Shown one piece after another: positions 15,429-16,271 of a stretch of DNA of 16,271 bases; within the stretch, counting starts at the first letter, position 1; each line of letters starts with the position of its first letter. The stretch comes from Vulcanimicrobiota bacterium (GTDB lineage: Bacteria > Vulcanimicrobiota > Vulcanimicrobiia > Vulcanimicrobiales > Vulcanimicrobiaceae). The stretch spans positions 1-16,271 of the forward strand of contig JABEUW010000052.1 of assembly GCA_013043945.1 (NCBI GenBank), read 5' to 3'. The notes beneath the pieces were generated by a model that was not told the origin of the DNA, did not search any database, and saw nothing but the letters and a program-made list of their open reading frames with translations. The translations under genes and the position numbers were made by a program.

Positions 15429-15441
15429 CAGCCATGTCATA
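15421..15441. promoter_or_regulatory. Putative AbiEi operator, palindrome over the -35 box
   Basis: TATGACA (15421-15427) and TGTCATA (15435-15441) are perfect 7-bp inverted repeats with a 7-base spacer. The left half-site overlaps the -35 hexamer, where bound protein would block RNA polymerase. A second possible site is the pair GTATA at 15401-15405 and 15412-15416, 11 bp apart. Assignment to AbiEi is by analogy with known AbiE autoregulation. Confidence 0.6.
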
Positions 15442-15522
15442 CTTTTGTTCCCAAGCCCCCGCCTTGCGCCTAAAATAAGAGAAGCGAGCCACTGCTCCCT
15501 TCTAAAAAACAGCTTACCCGTA
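15442..15522. other. A+T-richer spacer with no recognised feature
   Basis: Between the AbiE operator and the MITE-like element there is no supported gene. The stretch has short A-runs and pyrimidine-rich segments. TTACCCG at 15514-15520 recurs inverted, with one mismatch, inside the element at 15575-15581. Confidence 0.4.
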
Positions 15523-15600
15523 CTAGGAGCCCGTCGGAGTATTGGCCGCAGCCGTAGGCCGTTTGTTGAACGCGTGGGTAATACTTCGACGGGCTCCTAG
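15523..15600. mobile_element. 70-bp MITE-like element with 17-bp terminal inverted repeats and CTAG duplication
   Basis: GAGCCCGTCGGAGTATT (15527-15543) and AATACTTCGACGGGCTC (15580-15596) are inverted with one mismatch. CTAG flanks both ends (15523-15526 and 15597-15600). GAGCC-start ends with a four-base YTAR-type target duplication resemble IS5-group elements, so this may be a non-autonomous derivative moved by a transposase elsewhere. Because CTAG is itself a palindrome, the same data can be read as a plain 21-bp inverted repeat. It could also serve as a terminator for the convergent sides, but there is no U-run. Confidence 0.6.
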
Positions 15601-15620
15601 GATATTATTGGCGGTCACTA

Positions 15621-15637
15621 TTAGAGGTGGCGCTCCA
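15621..15637. repeat. 17-bp direct repeat, right copy
   Basis: This copy is identical to 13559-13575. It holds the stop codon and last five codons of the PAS-like gene (minus strand). The two copies enclose the MBL remnant, the AbiE pair and the MITE-like element. That is what a target or attachment-site duplication, or recombination between gene ends, would leave. Confidence 0.85.
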
Positions 15638-15971
15638 CGAAGACTGCCATCCGGCGGCCGCTCTCGCCATTCAGCGGAGCGACGATGACGCGGAAACCGC
15701 TGACCACCGCGGCGTTCGAGCCTGCGGTGCGGGTGGAGCGCCAATTCGAGGTCATCGCGCGAACGGCGCGGTCGATGGGGCCGGGGAGCGCGTCGGGCGT
15801 CGAATCGTCGCCGTAGAGCGAGCCGAAGGGGTCGACCGCATTCGCAGGCCCCGCCATCACCACCCGATAGTCGTCGTCGAGGACGAAGCAGTAGGGAATC
15901 TCGGGCTGCCCACCCGTCGTGGTAAGCGTGGGGGCGCTTGGTTCGAGAGCTTCCGTGGCGAGTGCGTACAT
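15621..15971 (-). CDS. PAS-like sensor protein, probably the front half of a LuxR-type regulator
   Basis: The 116-residue product reads as one PAS-like module (YCFVLDDDYRVVMAGPANAV, PFGSLY, DALPGPIDRAVRAM, VSGFRVIVAPLNG, GRRMAVFVERHL). In relatives I recall, this kind of module is followed by a LuxR helix-turn-helix. Here the frame stops right after VERHL with TAA, TAG and TGA in a row. The ATG at 15971 is chosen because GGAGGA (15979-15984) lies seven bases upstream. An ATG at 15986 and longer starts lack such a site. The gene diverges from the P-loop regulator at 16060, which suggests a local regulatory pair. It may be a stand-alone sensor or a truncated regulator. Confidence 0.65.
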   Translation of the reverse strand: MYALATEALEPSAPTLTTTGGQPEIPYCFVLDDDYRVVMAGPANAVDPFGSLYGDDSTPDALPGPIDRAVRAMTSNWRSTRTAGSNAAVVSGFRVIVAPLNGESGRRMAVFVERHL

Positions 15972-15978
15972 GCTGAAA

Positions 15979-15984
15979 TCCTCC
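15979..15984 (-). promoter_or_regulatory. Shine-Dalgarno GGAGGA deciding the PAS-like gene start
   Basis: TCCTCC on the plus strand is GGAGGA on the minus strand, seven bases before the ATG at 15971. The upstream ATG at 15986 overlaps this site and so is unlikely to be the start. Confidence 0.75.
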
Positions 15985-16027
15985 ATGCCCCTACGATAGC
16001 CCCCTGCGCCGTGCCGGCGCCTCCGGG

Positions 16028-16042
16028 AAAACCCCTGGTTTT
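16028..16042. promoter_or_regulatory. Palindrome in the divergent regulator gap
   Basis: AAAACC-CCT-GGTTTT is a perfect 6-bp inverted repeat with a 3-base centre. It lies between the divergent PAS-like gene (start 15971) and the P-loop gene (start 16060). Its place fits an operator shared by both genes. TATCGT on the minus strand (15998-15993) is a weak -10 candidate for the PAS-like gene. Confidence 0.4.
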
Positions 16043-16059
16043 TCGCGTATCGCTCCCCC

Positions 16060-16271
16060 GTGAGCACGCTGATCGGACGCACGAAGGAGCTCGAACGGGC
16101 ACACCGCTTACTCCAGAGCACCCTCAGTGCGCCCGTCGCCAGAACGCTTCGTATCACGGGGATCCCCGGGATTGGGAAAAGCACATTTGCGGCAGCCATG
16201 ACTGAAAAAGCTCGAACCAATGGATGGTTAGCCGCTCTTGCGTCGGCATATCGCGTACAAGCGCGCCTACC
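16060..16271 (+). CDS. P-loop ATPase, MalT/LAL-type regulator (5' part, cut by window edge)
   Basis: From GTG at 16060 the frame reads VSTLIGRTKELERAHRLLQS and stays open to the last base (70 codons). Residues 34-41 are GIPGIGKS, a Walker A motif. The opening GR-x-x-EL-x-x-A is typical of the N-terminal ATPase of large LuxR/MalT-like (STAND/LAL) regulators and related AAA proteins. The C-terminal output domain is outside the window, so the regulator call rests on the N-terminus and on its divergent neighbour. GTG is chosen because it directly precedes the conserved opening; there is no Shine-Dalgarno. Confidence 0.7.
   Translation, partial: MSTLIGRTKELERAHRLLQSTLSAPVARTLRITGIPGIGKSTFAAAMTEKARTNGWLAALASAYRVQARL

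Noticed and set aside
15397..15492. 31-codon GTG frame on the minus strand just before abiEi (possible leader peptide)
   Set aside because: It spans the abiE promoter and operator and would need a separate upstream promoter, which is not seen. The peptide is not recognisable, although an AAGGGAG lies before the GTG.

Overview
The window is a GC-rich, densely packed bacterial chromosome segment. The style of its intergenic repeats and the look of the PAS-like regulator at the right end suggest a soil or permafrost-type lineage such as Candidatus Eremiobacterota (WPS-2)/Vulcanimicrobiota. That placement is from memory of family appearance, not a search, and is only moderately secure. No rRNA, tRNA or CRISPR array was seen.

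Layout. Bases 1-36 look like the Gly-rich tail of an upstream gene. Bases 78-3158 encode a large secreted BNR/VPS10-type beta-propeller protein. It converges on a minus-strand group (7515 down to 3457): comEA-like DNA-uptake protein, long-chain acyl-CoA synthetase, and secreted S10 serine carboxypeptidase. leuS (7604-10087, +) diverges from comEA and converges on an NAD-dependent sugar epimerase (10267-11190, -). The epimerase in turn diverges from comEC (11256-13562, +). ComEA and ComEC are the DNA receptor and the inner-membrane channel of natural transformation. Here both genes lie within 7 kb, separated by leuS and the epimerase.

The accessory part is 13559-15637. It is bracketed by a perfect 17-bp direct repeat that coincides with the stop codons of comEC and of the minus-strand PAS-like gene. 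Between the copies lie a shredded metallo-beta-lactamase-fold fragment related to the ComEC C-terminus (three frames, active-site part deleted), an AbiE type IV toxin-antitoxin pair, and a 70-bp MITE-like element with 17-bp inverted ends flanked by CTAG. The antitoxin AbiEi is intact. The toxin AbiEii has a single in-frame TAA at codon 18. The AbiEi promoter is near-consensus, predicts an almost leaderless mRNA, and has a perfect palindrome over its -35 box. The right end has a short PAS-like protein that seems to lack an output domain, diverging from the start of a P-loop (MalT/LAL-like) regulator cut by the window edge.

Both convergent junctions (3159-3456 and 10088-10266) are filled with one family of about 40-bp palindromic repeats. 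They form strong hairpins just after the stop codons and probably act as bidirectional terminators or REP-like mobile repeats.
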